Shown in pieces: positions 24,380 to 33,614 of a stretch of DNA of 64,000 nucleotides. The translations under genes were made by a program, and so were the position numbers. The notes under the pieces are model-generated. The model saw only the letters and a program-made list of their open reading frames with translations, did not search any database and had not been told where the DNA came from. This DNA is from Candidatus Poribacteria bacterium (lineage in GTDB: Bacteria > Poribacteria > WGA-4E > JAJDTR01): assembly GCA_028820655.1 (NCBI GenBank), contig JAPPIK010000056.1, forward strand, positions 89,880-153,879, in the 5' to 3' direction. Every line of letters starts with the position of its first letter. The stretch's first letter is position 1.

Positions 24380-26470
24380 TTGGGCTTTCTCAACCCGATT
24401 TTGCTTCTCGGAGTGCTTGCAGCCGCAGTACCTCTTCTCATTCACCTTTGGAGCCGCCGTCAAGCGAAAAGGGTTGATTTCAGCAGCCTTATGTTTCTCT
24501 TGGTTGCGCATCGCCAGAACGTGAGGAGAATTCAGCTCAAGAATCTTCTAATCCTGCTACTGCGAGCGGCGATCATCACCCTTATTGCACTAGCCCTCGC
24601 CCGCCCTCTGCTGAAGAATCAGTTCTCGTTTGCAGGGGCCCGCGCGAAAACTAGCGCAGTCGTAATACTGGATAACTCCTTCAGTATGGGATATAAAGGT
24701 GTGCAGGGTCAAAGATTCGAGAAGGCAAAACAGGTAGCAATGGAAGTCAACGACTCGCTTCGACGCGGAGACAGCGTAGCGGTCATCTTGATGTCTGACA
24801 TTCCTGACCCAATCTTCATGAAGTTGACAAGAGACTTGGATGCCGCAAAAGCAGAGATTCGCCGGGCCGAGATTTCCAGCAGGCCTACTCTCGTACCTCC
24901 TAGCCTAGAGCTGGCTCACGATATCCTTGAAACCACGGTGAACCCGAACAAGGAGATTTACTTAATTTCCGACTTTGGCAGAAATGGTTGGACCAATTGG
25001 GGAGGCGTGCCGAATCGTTCAGGAGCTAAGATTTACCTGATTCCGGTTGGTGAGGGGAATGACGACAATACAAGCATTGAAGAAGTTCACATTTCTAATC
25101 AACTAATTGGCGCACATCGTCCGGTTCAGTTTAAGGTAAGTGTGAATAACCATTCTGCGTTGTCACCGAGGGAGATCACGTTGACGTTGTATATTGATGA
25201 CAAAAAGCGGAGATCGCTGAGTTCCACCGTACCGGCACGCGAGTCTATCGCTGCCACGTTCACACAAAAATTTGAGTCGCCCGGAACACATACAGGTCAT
25301 GTCGATCTCACACCGGATCGATTACAGTTTGACAATCGGCGTTACTTTGCGTTAGGCGCCTACGGTCAGATTCGAGTGCTCTGCGTCGGTGAACAGACCC
25401 TTTACTTAACGTTAGCATTGAATCCCGAATCACAGGTAACACCTTCATCAGATTACACCATTCTTCCGGTAAGTTGCTCTGCTCAAGAGTTCGAAGATTT
25501 CGCGTTAGAGGACTACGACGTTGTCGTCTTTGTTGATGTGCCACTACTGACAGATCGGATAAAGCAACAGCTCCAAAGTTTCAACCGCGCCGGTAAGAGC
25601 GTCGTATATTTAGTGGAGGACAAGATTGACGTGTCAAGCTACAATCGGTTTTCAAATTGGTTGCCAGCCAGCCTTGGCGCCTTAACCGACTGGCAGGTGC
25701 CTTTGAATTTGTCCGAGTTCGACCCGGACCACCCAATCTTCGATATTTTTGGTGCGAACGATTTTTCGGGACAATACGCGCCACAGTTTTATCAAGGATT
25801 AGTCCTCGATCCGGCGGAGGAGGCACGAGTCATTGCGAGATTGTCTGATGACACGCCTTTTATGGTTGAACGGCGAATTCATACTGGCACGGCCATCATA
25901 ATTAATGTATCCGGTAGCCGACGTGATGCGTCAAACCTAATGGTCAATCCGCATTTTGTCCCGTTGCTGCAACAGACTGTACTTTATTGCAAGGCAATTC
26001 AATCTGCACACGACAGGAATCTGTTGGTTGGAGACACTTTCACCGCAAATTACCGTCATGCGAAGGCAACAAAGGCCTCAGTGGTGCGAGTGGGAGACTC
26101 ATCCGGTTCAAACAGAACTATTTCAATTGGTGCAAGTGGTGTTCTGAAATTTGATCAAACGGAATTACCCGGCATCTATCAGGTCGATATACACGGCAGG
26201 GATCGCTTGGTTCGAGATTTTTTTGCCGTAAACGTTGACCCTGCGGAGTCCGATTTGCAGACAATTGAGATTCAGGAAGCAATCGAACGAATCGGTGCTC
26301 AACCGTTGTTTGCCGACTCGTCCGAATCCTTGCATCTTAGGCTTGACTCTTACCGAATGGGAAAGGAGATTTGGGGCGAACTGATAATATTGGCACTAAT
26401 CTTTATGCTCATCGAAGGCATACTCTCGAATCATCAAGGTGCTGCTCCAAAAGAATCATCGGCAGCATGA
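24380..26470 (+). CDS. BatA-like membrane protein with von Willebrand A domain
   Basis: 696 residues starting at TTG with GAAGGAG about 10 nt upstream. The N-terminal BatA domain is typical (LLLGVLAAAVPLLIHLWSRR, then two helices to ALARPLL). A vWA domain follows with MIDAS DNSFSMG near residue 97. The middle is a periplasmic beta-rich region, and a second transmembrane helix lies near the C-terminus (ELIILALIFMLIEGIL). BatA/Aer-type proteins sit in the inner membrane and help with stress resistance or envelope assembly, usually with MoxR and DUF58 genes, which are not here. It is followed by an Omp85-type protein 27 bp later, suggesting an envelope function. Confidence 0.78.
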   Translation: MGFLNPILLLGVLAAAVPLLIHLWSRRQAKRVDFSSLMFLLVAHRQNVRRIQLKNLLILLLRAAIITLIALALARPLLKNQFSFAGARAKTSAVVILDNSFSMGYKGVQGQRFEKAKQVAMEVNDSLRRGDSVAVILMSDIPDPIFMKLTRDLDAAKAEIRRAEISSRPTLVPPSLELAHDILETTVNPNKEIYLISDFGRNGWTNWGGVPNRSGAKIYLIPVGEGNDDNTSIEEVHISNQLIGAHRPVQFKVSVNNHSALSPREITLTLYIDDKKRRSLSSTVPARESIAATFTQKFESPGTHTGHVDLTPDRLQFDNRRYFALGAYGQIRVLCVGEQTLYLTLALNPESQVTPSSDYTILPVSCSAQEFEDFALEDYDVVVFVDVPLLTDRIKQQLQSFNRAGKSVVYLVEDKIDVSSYNRFSNWLPASLGALTDWQVPLNLSEFDPDHPIFDIFGANDFSGQYAPQFYQGLVLDPAEEARVIARLSDDTPFMVERRIHTGTAIIINVSGSRRDASNLMVNPHFVPLLQQTVLYCKAIQSAHDRNLLVGDTFTANYRHAKATKASVVRVGDSSGSNRTISIGASGVLKFDQTELPGIYQVDIHGRDRLVRDFFAVNVDPAESDLQTIEIQEAIERIGAQPLFADSSESLHLRLDSYRMGKEIWGELIILALIFMLIEGILSNHQGAAPKESSAA

Positions 26471-26497
26471 TAGCCCTACTCCGATTTTAGGATTCAA

Positions 26498-28321
26498 GTG
26501 ATAAGCGCTCGTATATTCGTCAGTGTGGCGATTTTCATTACATTTTGCAGTTTGGCGATGGCAAATCACCAAGCTGTACGCAAAATCATCCTGCGCGGTA
26601 ATGAGGCATTTTCTGATGAGCAGCTCCGTCAAGGAATGCGAACCGAAGTGGGAAAGGTTTACGATGAGGAATTGCTAAAGGAGGACTTCCAACGAATAGT
26701 CGACTTCTACAAAAAACATGGGTACAGTTTTGCGCGAATTGATGAAAAACGCCTGTTTAGAAGACGGTTCCCCGATGGAGTTTATCTTCATATCTACATC
26801 GACGAAGGACGAATTGGGCGGCTGACAGTCGAAGGCAACTCGCGCACGAGGGATCATGTTATTCTCCGAGAGCTTCTAATCAAGACAGGGGATGTCTACA
26901 CGGTTGAAGATGAATTGGAAAGTGAACGCATTCTACGCCGAAAACCATTTCTGGGGGATGCAGAAATTGGCGCTACGTGGGACGCCGAAACGTCTACCGT
27001 CGAGGTACATGTTGTTGTCACGGATCTCTGGTCGTTGATTCCTGCCCTCGATATTCCGGCGTTTAGCAAAGATAGTTCCGACTTTCTCGTTCAGGTCGTT
27101 GATTCGAATATGTTTGGCACCGGCAATCAAGCACAATTTCGATATCAGCGGATTAGTGAGGCGGGGGAAAGAACGAGAAGCCTCATTCGCACCCGGTACA
27201 CGGATCCGCGCCTCTTCAGTTCGCATTTAGAATTTGATGGACATTACACGCAGAAACGTGAGGGCGATTCGTGGCAAGTCAGTCTAAAGCGGCCACAATA
27301 CACGCTGAAAACCCGGTGGAGCGCTGCATTTTTGGCATCAGAGCACGTAGATTTGAAACGCTGGTATGAGAATGGCAAGAAAACGGAGACGTTCGACCGT
27401 AGTCTTTATCGGGGCACGGGGCAGATCACCCGTTACTTCGGGACTCGACATCGGCAGGTACAACTCTCCGTATGGGGCTTTTCAGAACGCTCAAGGTTCG
27501 AGTTGCTGGAATCACATTCTTCACCCAATCTTGGTGCGACGTGGGGAGCTACCAAACGTCGGGAGTCACAATTTTCTCCGCGAGATCGTGACATAAAGAT
27601 CCTCGGCATCTCCATTGGGCGTCGAGACATCGATTTCGTTCGGACTCGATACGTCAATCAAATGGGTCGGGTGGAGGACATTGCCGTAGGATACGGATAC
27701 AGCATGTCCATGGGGTATGGTTCGCCGTTCTACGGATCCGATCGGTCGGAAACGGTCTTAAACTGGTTGTTCTCCTCATCGCTGGCGCACCAAGACTCGC
27801 TCTTCCTGAATATCCATGCTGACTATACGATTCAATTTAGCAATAGGAATCGTGACTCGGTTTTTAAAGGCAGGGTTAAGTCTGTCCGTAAAGACCTGTT
27901 CTATCAAACATTAGCAGTTCAGTTGTCTAGTGTGTTCGAGTTCGGGCGTGAGGAGGAGAGCCAGGTAATTCTAGACGGGGAACACGGGATGCGCGGTTAC
28001 TCCCCGTACGCCTTCAGTGGTGAAAAGATGATAATCTTGAATATTGAAAGCCGCTCAATCTTCAACGGCGGCATATTCGAGAGGCTGAAATCTTTAGTTG
28101 CAGTCGGATCGGTGATATTTTTGGATCTTGGTTACATTTGGAGCGGCAATGAATTCGTCTTCAACGAACCGAAGCGCAGCGTGGGTGCAGGACTAAGATT
28201 TAGCATCCCACGGTTAAGCGGATCACGCGTGTTTAGATTCGATCTTGCTTACCCGTTGGATATGCGCGGCGGCACTTCACGCGTTCCTGTTATTACCTAC
28301 GGCATCGGTCATGTCTTTTAG
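26498..28321 (+). CDS. Omp85/BamA-like outer-membrane protein with POTRA domains
   Basis: 607 residues from a GTG start with AGGA upstream. The signal peptide (ISARIFVSVAIFITFCSLAMA) is followed by two POTRA-like units: KIILRGNEAFSDEQLR...VDFYKKHGYSFARI and GRLTVEGNSRTRDHVILRELLIKTGDVY. The rest is a beta-barrel of alternating polar/aromatic strands, with RGYSPYAFSG near residue 505, equivalent to the Omp85 (V/I)RGY motif of loop L6. BamA proteins usually have five POTRAs and about 800 residues, so this is a shorter paralogue (TamA- or surface-antigen-like) moving proteins or lipids across the outer membrane. Probably cotranscribed with the BatA-like gene. Confidence 0.82.
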   Translation: MISARIFVSVAIFITFCSLAMANHQAVRKIILRGNEAFSDEQLRQGMRTEVGKVYDEELLKEDFQRIVDFYKKHGYSFARIDEKRLFRRRFPDGVYLHIYIDEGRIGRLTVEGNSRTRDHVILRELLIKTGDVYTVEDELESERILRRKPFLGDAEIGATWDAETSTVEVHVVVTDLWSLIPALDIPAFSKDSSDFLVQVVDSNMFGTGNQAQFRYQRISEAGERTRSLIRTRYTDPRLFSSHLEFDGHYTQKREGDSWQVSLKRPQYTLKTRWSAAFLASEHVDLKRWYENGKKTETFDRSLYRGTGQITRYFGTRHRQVQLSVWGFSERSRFELLESHSSPNLGATWGATKRRESQFSPRDRDIKILGISIGRRDIDFVRTRYVNQMGRVEDIAVGYGYSMSMGYGSPFYGSDRSETVLNWLFSSSLAHQDSLFLNIHADYTIQFSNRNRDSVFKGRVKSVRKDLFYQTLAVQLSSVFEFGREEESQVILDGEHGMRGYSPYAFSGEKMIILNIESRSIFNGGIFERLKSLVAVGSVIFLDLGYIWSGNEFVFNEPKRSVGAGLRFSIPRLSGSRVFRFDLAYPLDMRGGTSRVPVITYGIGHVF

Positions 28322-28424
28322 CGCGGCTTGCGAAGAGTCATTTCTCAATAATAGAAACTTTCGCAACATCATGTGAACGCCGGAAGTTCTTCGTGATTCC
28401 AGGTGACACAATTGGTGAGACTTC

Positions 28425-29396
28425 ATGAAACGTATCCTGATTGACACTGACATCGGTGTAGACGATGCGCTCGCCGTTATCTTTGCACTGAAATCTCCGG
28501 AACTCCACGTTGAGGCAATTACAACGGTGAGCGGCAACGTTCATGTGGAGCAGTGTACTCGAAATCTACTGATCACGCTTGGGTGCATGGAGCTCAAAGA
28601 AATACCGTTGATTTCCCAAGGGGAAGAGGCACCGTTGACTTTACCGCTAGTCACATCCGCTCACGTTCACGGTTCCGATGGGCTGGGCGGTATATCTGAG
28701 AGCTTGAGCCCTGACGGAACTAGGCTTTACCCGCCACTTGAATGGCCGCTGTCCTCGATGCGCGGGCCGGATGCGATAATCGATCTGGTCAATCGATATT
28801 CCGGCGAGCTAATTCTGGTTCCTGTCGGTCCTCTGACTAATATTGCAAAGGCGATGCTCAACAATCCGACTGCGATGCGAGGGGTTCGAGAGATTGTGCT
28901 GATGGGTGGTGTATTCGAAATCTACGGCAACGTGACGACACAAGCCGAATTTAACATTTATGCGGATCCGCAGGCGGCACAGGTGGTATTCAACTTTGGT
29001 GTGCCAGTCACCATGACTCCCCTTGATGTAACACACGACGTGGTTCTGACCCGCGACCGGTTGGACGCAGAGGCTAACCAGCGGAACACGCGGTTGATTC
29101 AGTTCTTGCGCGACTCAACACAGGCATGTATGGTGTACCATCAGGGGCGCGAAGGGGTCAAGGGATTGTATTTGCACGATCCTCTTGCAATCGGCTATCT
29201 ACTGCAACCGGACCTTTTTGATGTTGTGGATGCCTATGTACAGGTGGAGACGCCAGACAACTTGACTCGAGGCAGAACCGTCGGCAACCTCCGCGCACAT
29301 CGCGCAGATTCTGCTCCAAACGCTCGAGTGTGTGTCGGGGTTGATGCGGATCGATTTTTGAGATTCTTCCTCGACCGTGTCGTGGATGGCCACTAG
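28425..29396 (+). CDS. Inosine/uridine-preferring nucleoside hydrolase
   Basis: 323 residues. N-terminal ILIDTDIGVDDALAVIFAL carries the DTDxGxDDAxA calcium/ribose site that defines the family; LVPVGPLTNIAKAM and LMGGVFEIYGNVTTQAEFNIYADPQAAQVV are also conserved. It splits nucleosides into base and ribose in salvage. It ends immediately next to the convergent lipoprotein gene. Confidence 0.9.
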   Translation: MKRILIDTDIGVDDALAVIFALKSPELHVEAITTVSGNVHVEQCTRNLLITLGCMELKEIPLISQGEEAPLTLPLVTSAHVHGSDGLGGISESLSPDGTRLYPPLEWPLSSMRGPDAIIDLVNRYSGELILVPVGPLTNIAKAMLNNPTAMRGVREIVLMGGVFEIYGNVTTQAEFNIYADPQAAQVVFNFGVPVTMTPLDVTHDVVLTRDRLDAEANQRNTRLIQFLRDSTQACMVYHQGREGVKGLYLHDPLAIGYLLQPDLFDVVDAYVQVETPDNLTRGRTVGNLRAHRADSAPNARVCVGVDADRFLRFFLDRVVDGH

Positions 29397-29927
29397 CTAG
29401 AAATTACGATGGCTCCCCATTCGTGAACCGGGAATGAAGAGGAAATCGTTATAACGGCTTCGCCGAAGAACATTCGGGAGTTTCAACTTGGGCAGTTCAA
29501 TCTCCTCGAAAGTCACGAGTTGCCGGGGGGTAAGAGTTGCTCGAATCTCTTGAATGAGATTCGTAATTTCCTTTATGTATTCCTGACGTTGCCGGGCAAA
29601 AGCCCTAATCATCGTTCTCAATGCGTTCTGTTCACGATATACTTGCCGCATCGTTCGCCTTCCTCCGCCTTCATATCGGCTTAGCCGCGGCAGGCTTGCT
29701 TCACTCCGATAACGCTGATAAGACAACTCTAATTCGTGCTTTTCAAAGTTGTAATCTTCAACAATATCAGAAATGAACTCAATTTTTGGTTCAACAATTT
29801 CTCTCTGTCCAGGAGATAGGTTGAGCGCGGCAGCACTCTTTTGCACTTCTATGAGCTTGACTCCCCCACATGCCGCAAGCGTTAACACGTAGCTCAATAG
29901 AACGAGCGCGTAATTTGGCTGTCCCAT
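29397..29927 (-). CDS. Small lipoprotein with coiled-coil body
   Basis: 176 residues. The N-terminal hydrophobic stretch (ALVLLSYVLTLAAC) ends in a lipobox LAAC, so it is a likely membrane-anchored lipoprotein. The rest is charged and mostly helical (NLSPGQREIVEPKIEFISDIVEDYNFEKHELELSYQRYR, then RQRQEYIKEITNLIQEIRATLTPRQLVTFEEI), a pattern reminiscent of Spy/CpxP-like periplasmic chaperones but without their LTxxQ pair clearly duplicated. Function unknown. It lies 13 bp downstream of the carboxypeptidase gene and is probably cotranscribed. Confidence 0.65.
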   Translation of the reverse strand: MGQPNYALVLLSYVLTLAACGGVKLIEVQKSAAALNLSPGQREIVEPKIEFISDIVEDYNFEKHELELSYQRYRSEASLPRLSRYEGGGRRTMRQVYREQNALRTMIRAFARQRQEYIKEITNLIQEIRATLTPRQLVTFEEIELPKLKLPNVLRRSRYNDFLFIPGSRMGSHRNF

Positions 29928-29940
29928 CTCTTAATTCCTT

Positions 29941-31479
29941 TCAATCAAGATTACTCACCGGAGATTCTTCGCAGGGCAACTCATACAATTCACCGTATTT
30001 CTGCCTCAGGTAGGCGATATAAGGTTCCACTTGTAACGAGCCGCCGGTGACGCGCTGAACAAGCTCAGACGCCGTGAATTTACATCCGTGTTGGTAGATA
30101 TTCTCCTTCAACCACCGGTGGAGCGTTCCAAATTCGCCAGCCTCAATTTCGGAGAATACTTCGGGGTGATTGTCGAGTGCGCTCGCGAAAAACTGTGCAC
30201 CAAGGATGTTTCCCAAGGTGTATCCCTGAAACGCTCCGCCAATTGTTCCGGCGTACCAATGGACATCCTGCAGTACACCATCACGGTCATCCGGCGGGAC
30301 AATCCCGAAATCGGCTTGAAAACGCTCCCGCCACGCATCGGGCAGGTCTGCCACCTTCAGCACGCCATCCAACAGATCCAACTCCAATTCGAACCGCAAC
30401 ATTACATGTAGGTTATATGTGACTTCATCGGCATCCGTTCGGATTAGCGACTTCTGTACCTTGTTAATCGCGCGATAGAAAGTCTCCAAAGATACGGTGC
30501 CAAGTTGATCGGAGAATTCCGCTTGGAGCCTGGGGTAAAAGCAGTTCCAAAATCTTCTGCTCCGCCCCACGACATTTTCCCATAGGCGAGACTGGCTCTC
30601 GTGAACACCTGAAGACGTGCCGTTAGCGAGAGGCGTTCCGTCAAGTTCCATACGGATTCCTTGTTCGTACATCCCGTGTCCGGCTTCATGGATCGTACTG
30701 AAGAGGGCATCGCTCAAATCATCCTCTTTTGAACGGGTCGTAATGCGAACATCACCGAGAGAAAATTTCGTCATGAATGGGTGATGAGTTTTATCTTGCC
30801 GACCACGTTCGAAGTCGTAGCCGAGGCGCTTGATTGTTTCGATTCCAAACCTCAATTGCCGCTCTTCAGGGAAAGTTTGATGAAGGCAAGAATCATCAGC
30901 GGGCGTTTGCGCAGTGATTGCATCCACGATGGGTACAAGGCGCTCGCGCAAATTGGAAAAAATGCGTCTTACGTCCGAGGCTTTCATGCCGTAGTCGCTA
31001 AAGTCAATCAGTGGATCAGCGATATGTTCGTATCCGGGAAAGAATTCAGCCATTTGACGGCTCATCGCCAGTGTTTCTTCAAGGCAGGGTCGCACCATGT
31101 TGAAATCATTCGCCGGTCTAGCTTCGGTCCAGACTTGATAGGACTCCGAGCAGTGACTATAAAACTTTTGCATAAACGCCGGTGGAACTTTGATCGCACG
31201 TTCATATTCGCGCCGCGTCACGCGAATCAGGCTGGCGTCATCCGAGTCACACGGAAGTTGCTCTTCGTACGGTTGAAGTTCATCAAGGAGTTTGCCGAGT
31301 GCCGGGGTTGTAAATTTCTCATGAGCGAGGCGGCTCAAGGTTGCGGTTTGGCGTGCACGCGCCGCGGCCCCTCCCGATGGCATGTAAGTTGATTGGTCCC
31401 AATACAACAGAGCTGCGGCGGACTGTAGATCGTCAACTTCAATAAGGCAGCACTTAAGTTCCTTTAATTTTGCTTCCAA
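29941..31479 (-). CDS. Carboxypeptidase Taq (M32 metallopeptidase)
   Basis: 512 residues, normal for the family. The zinc motif HEAGH sits in FSTIHEAGHGMYEQGIR, followed by HESQSRLWENVVGRSRRFW (third ligand Glu region) and IRTDADEVTYNLHVMLRFELE, all characteristic of M32. It removes C-terminal amino acids from peptides in the cytoplasm, except after proline. The start ATGGAAGCAAAATTAAAGG is preceded by GAGGAG. Confidence 0.9.
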   Translation of the reverse strand: MEAKLKELKCCLIEVDDLQSAAALLYWDQSTYMPSGGAAARARQTATLSRLAHEKFTTPALGKLLDELQPYEEQLPCDSDDASLIRVTRREYERAIKVPPAFMQKFYSHCSESYQVWTEARPANDFNMVRPCLEETLAMSRQMAEFFPGYEHIADPLIDFSDYGMKASDVRRIFSNLRERLVPIVDAITAQTPADDSCLHQTFPEERQLRFGIETIKRLGYDFERGRQDKTHHPFMTKFSLGDVRITTRSKEDDLSDALFSTIHEAGHGMYEQGIRMELDGTPLANGTSSGVHESQSRLWENVVGRSRRFWNCFYPRLQAEFSDQLGTVSLETFYRAINKVQKSLIRTDADEVTYNLHVMLRFELELDLLDGVLKVADLPDAWRERFQADFGIVPPDDRDGVLQDVHWYAGTIGGAFQGYTLGNILGAQFFASALDNHPEVFSEIEAGEFGTLHRWLKENIYQHGCKFTASELVQRVTGGSLQVEPYIAYLRQKYGELYELPCEESPVSNLD

Positions 31480-31565
31480 TAGTTTAACTCCTCTTCAAAA
31501 ACCAAGCGCAAATGCCAGAGGTTTCGTGTCCACCATGAATCCGCAAGATTGCCAAACAAGCAAGT

Positions 31566-33022
31566 TTAATGAACAAGCAACCCGTCAATCTGGCTTGGTT
31601 CGACTGTGTGTCCAAAATGACTCAAGATAGTTGGAAACAGGTCAACGGTGCGAATGTATTCTGTCTCAATGGGTACGTTGATAGCGAGCGGTACGAACAT
31701 CTGTTGTGCATGCAACGCTCCGTGGGTTGCGTGATGTTCCGGGTATTCATAGCGCGCGCGCAAGTCGTAGCCGGGTTTGGCGCTTAGTACGAGGTCTCCT
31801 GTTCGTTCACCCTGGAAAATCTGCCACAGTTGCACCAAACCGTCAGGATAATCGGAATCGTACGTTTGAGAAAGCGCCTCACGGTAAGATATGTCTTCAT
31901 AGAATGTCCCGTAACCGAGAGGATCTGTGCCTCGAAATGTATACGAGAATGCCCCGTTATAAAGTGTAATTTTCCCTTCCCCTGTTTTTTTCTTTACGAT
32001 TATGCTCTTGCTTTTGCTCTGTCCCGCGACAAAATCAAGCCCTTCAATGTCAAGGAGCGGGATCAATGACACCTATACCGTTCAGTTGTTCAATTGACAG
32101 GCATTCTCCCCAACCTGACTTCGGCTTGACAGCCGCACCTGTTGTCCCTATATTTTGCCCTTTGACATAAACATGCGCCATCCCGTTCCCCGAGACCATG
32201 CTAGAGGAATCAGCTTGTTGCCTCCACAGCAGCGGATAATGGAGACAGCGCAAACCCATAATTTCCAAATGGCGTGGAACATCAATATGCGTGTGTGTAT
32301 TGCTCATTCCGTGGTCGCTTGTAATCAAAATCAATGTATCGTCAAAGTCATCTGATTCTTGCAGAATTCGGCAAACGTCCCCGACAGTTTTGTCTATCTC
32401 CCGGTAAGTGTCAAGCACTCTGGCTGATGTCGTGTGCGACAAATGCGATAACGTGTCCACTCCGGGGAAGAGACACATTACAAATTCGTCGCCAGCTTTT
32501 ATTGCATTCAATAGGCCGCGAGAAACAATGGTATTCACGAACCGCCAGCGATCGGAAAAATGGGCGTAGGTATACACCAGCGGTTTTATACAACGAGTTC
32601 GGTTTCGAGATGGTGGACAGCCGCGGGTCAATGGGTTGCAAATATTACTCACCGGCGAAAAAAAAATCGAGCAGCGTAGGCTTAAGCGGTAAATCGTCGG
32701 TAAAGGAAAGTCCGTCTAGCCCCATGTAACTGGATATTCCCGGGCTGCGGAATCGGTGAGGATTTTGAAACTGCCTCTTTGACAACCAGCGAAGACCGGG
32801 GACATTTGCAGTACCTGGAAAAAGCCCTATAAAGAACGGAATAAATGCAGGTCCTGTCGCTGATGGAAAGGTCGAAACGGCTTTTTTGAATGAGCCTCGA
32901 TCTATCACATGTTCCTTGATATTCGAGAGTGTACCATCGTTGACTAAATCCTTAAATATCTGATATGGCGAACCGTCAATCAAGATGAAGATGAAACGTG
33001 TAAACGAAGCCTTATGACTCAT
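31566..33022 (-). pseudogene. Alkaline-phosphatase-superfamily phosphodiesterase, two frameshifts
   Basis: One gene read in three frames: N-terminus to 32645, middle 32652-32050, C-terminus 32072-31566. Start taken at MSHKASFTRFIFILIDG. The catalytic pieces are all present: first metal Asp in FILIDGSP, nucleophile Thr in TFPSATGPAF, D-x-x-x-H in GVDTLSHLSH, SDHGM, and the His of ATHGALH. This is a type I phosphodiesterase/nucleotide pyrophosphatase. The first shift lies in an A9/T9 run (32658-32666): dropping one T gives LLDFFSPVSN and joins the middle part. The second lies between 32050 and 32072 near a CCC run. Both could be sequencing indels, slippage, or decay. Confidence 0.7.
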
Positions 33023-33554
33023 TGGAGACGTTAATTTGAACGGGGTGTCACTTCCGGGAACATCTGAAAGAATCTCTGGTTTTCGGCGCCCCAAGTAAGT
33101 ACGCAAAGTAACGCGGTCCGAATTCGGGAAATGATTGCAAGGATCTAGCAGCCTTCGGGAACCAAGAATAGATGTGCAATTCGCCGTAGAGTTGGGATTG
33201 AACAGACGTGAGAAATAGTTGTCAGTCCAAATTGTGGTACTGTTGTTCGAGTAGGAGGCCGCGCGGATTATCTGTAGTGGAACCCCGACTATACAAGACG
33301 AGTCTTTACGTCCAGCGAAACTCGTTTTCAGTCTTCACGTCGACGATTATTGGTATTACAAAAGACTCTGATTTGCACGCGATTTTCGAGGAGGATTGCA
33401 GAAACCGCAGAACCATGAAAAAGGTACCTCCTCGAAACCCCGAGTATGGTTTCGCTGTCTACTGATTGACATGGTTGGGACACTCTCAAGCACTTGAGCA
33501 AGCAGTGTATCAGAAATCGACGGGAAACGCAAGGATTGGTTAACCCAAAAATCC
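33023..33554. other. Gene-free stretch with an 11-bp inverted repeat
   Basis: About 530 bp with no supported gene. It contains TTTCGAGGAGG (33384-33394) and its exact complement CCTCCTCGAAA (33427-33437), separated by 32 bp. Otherwise I see nothing. Confidence 0.45.
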
Positions 33555-33583
33555 TTGACAACACACGGTTCAGGTGCTATGCT
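33555..33583 (+). promoter_or_regulatory. Promoter of the SLC13-type transporter
   Basis: TTGACA (33555-33560), exactly 17 bp, TATGCT (33578-33583). This lies within the ORF-track N-terminal extension, showing that the real start is the downstream ATG at 33615. Confidence 0.65.
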
Positions 33584-33614
33584 CATTCCCACGCATTACT
33601 TCCGAGGACTTGAT

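Noticed and set aside
30781-31392. 203-residue plus-strand ORF
   Set aside because: Shadow of the carboxypeptidase Taq gene, which has the HEAGH motif in the opposite frame.
33555-33614. N-terminal extension of the SLC13 transporter ORF
   Set aside because: It overlaps a near-consensus promoter; the ATG at 33615 has its own Shine-Dalgarno and family-like N-terminus.
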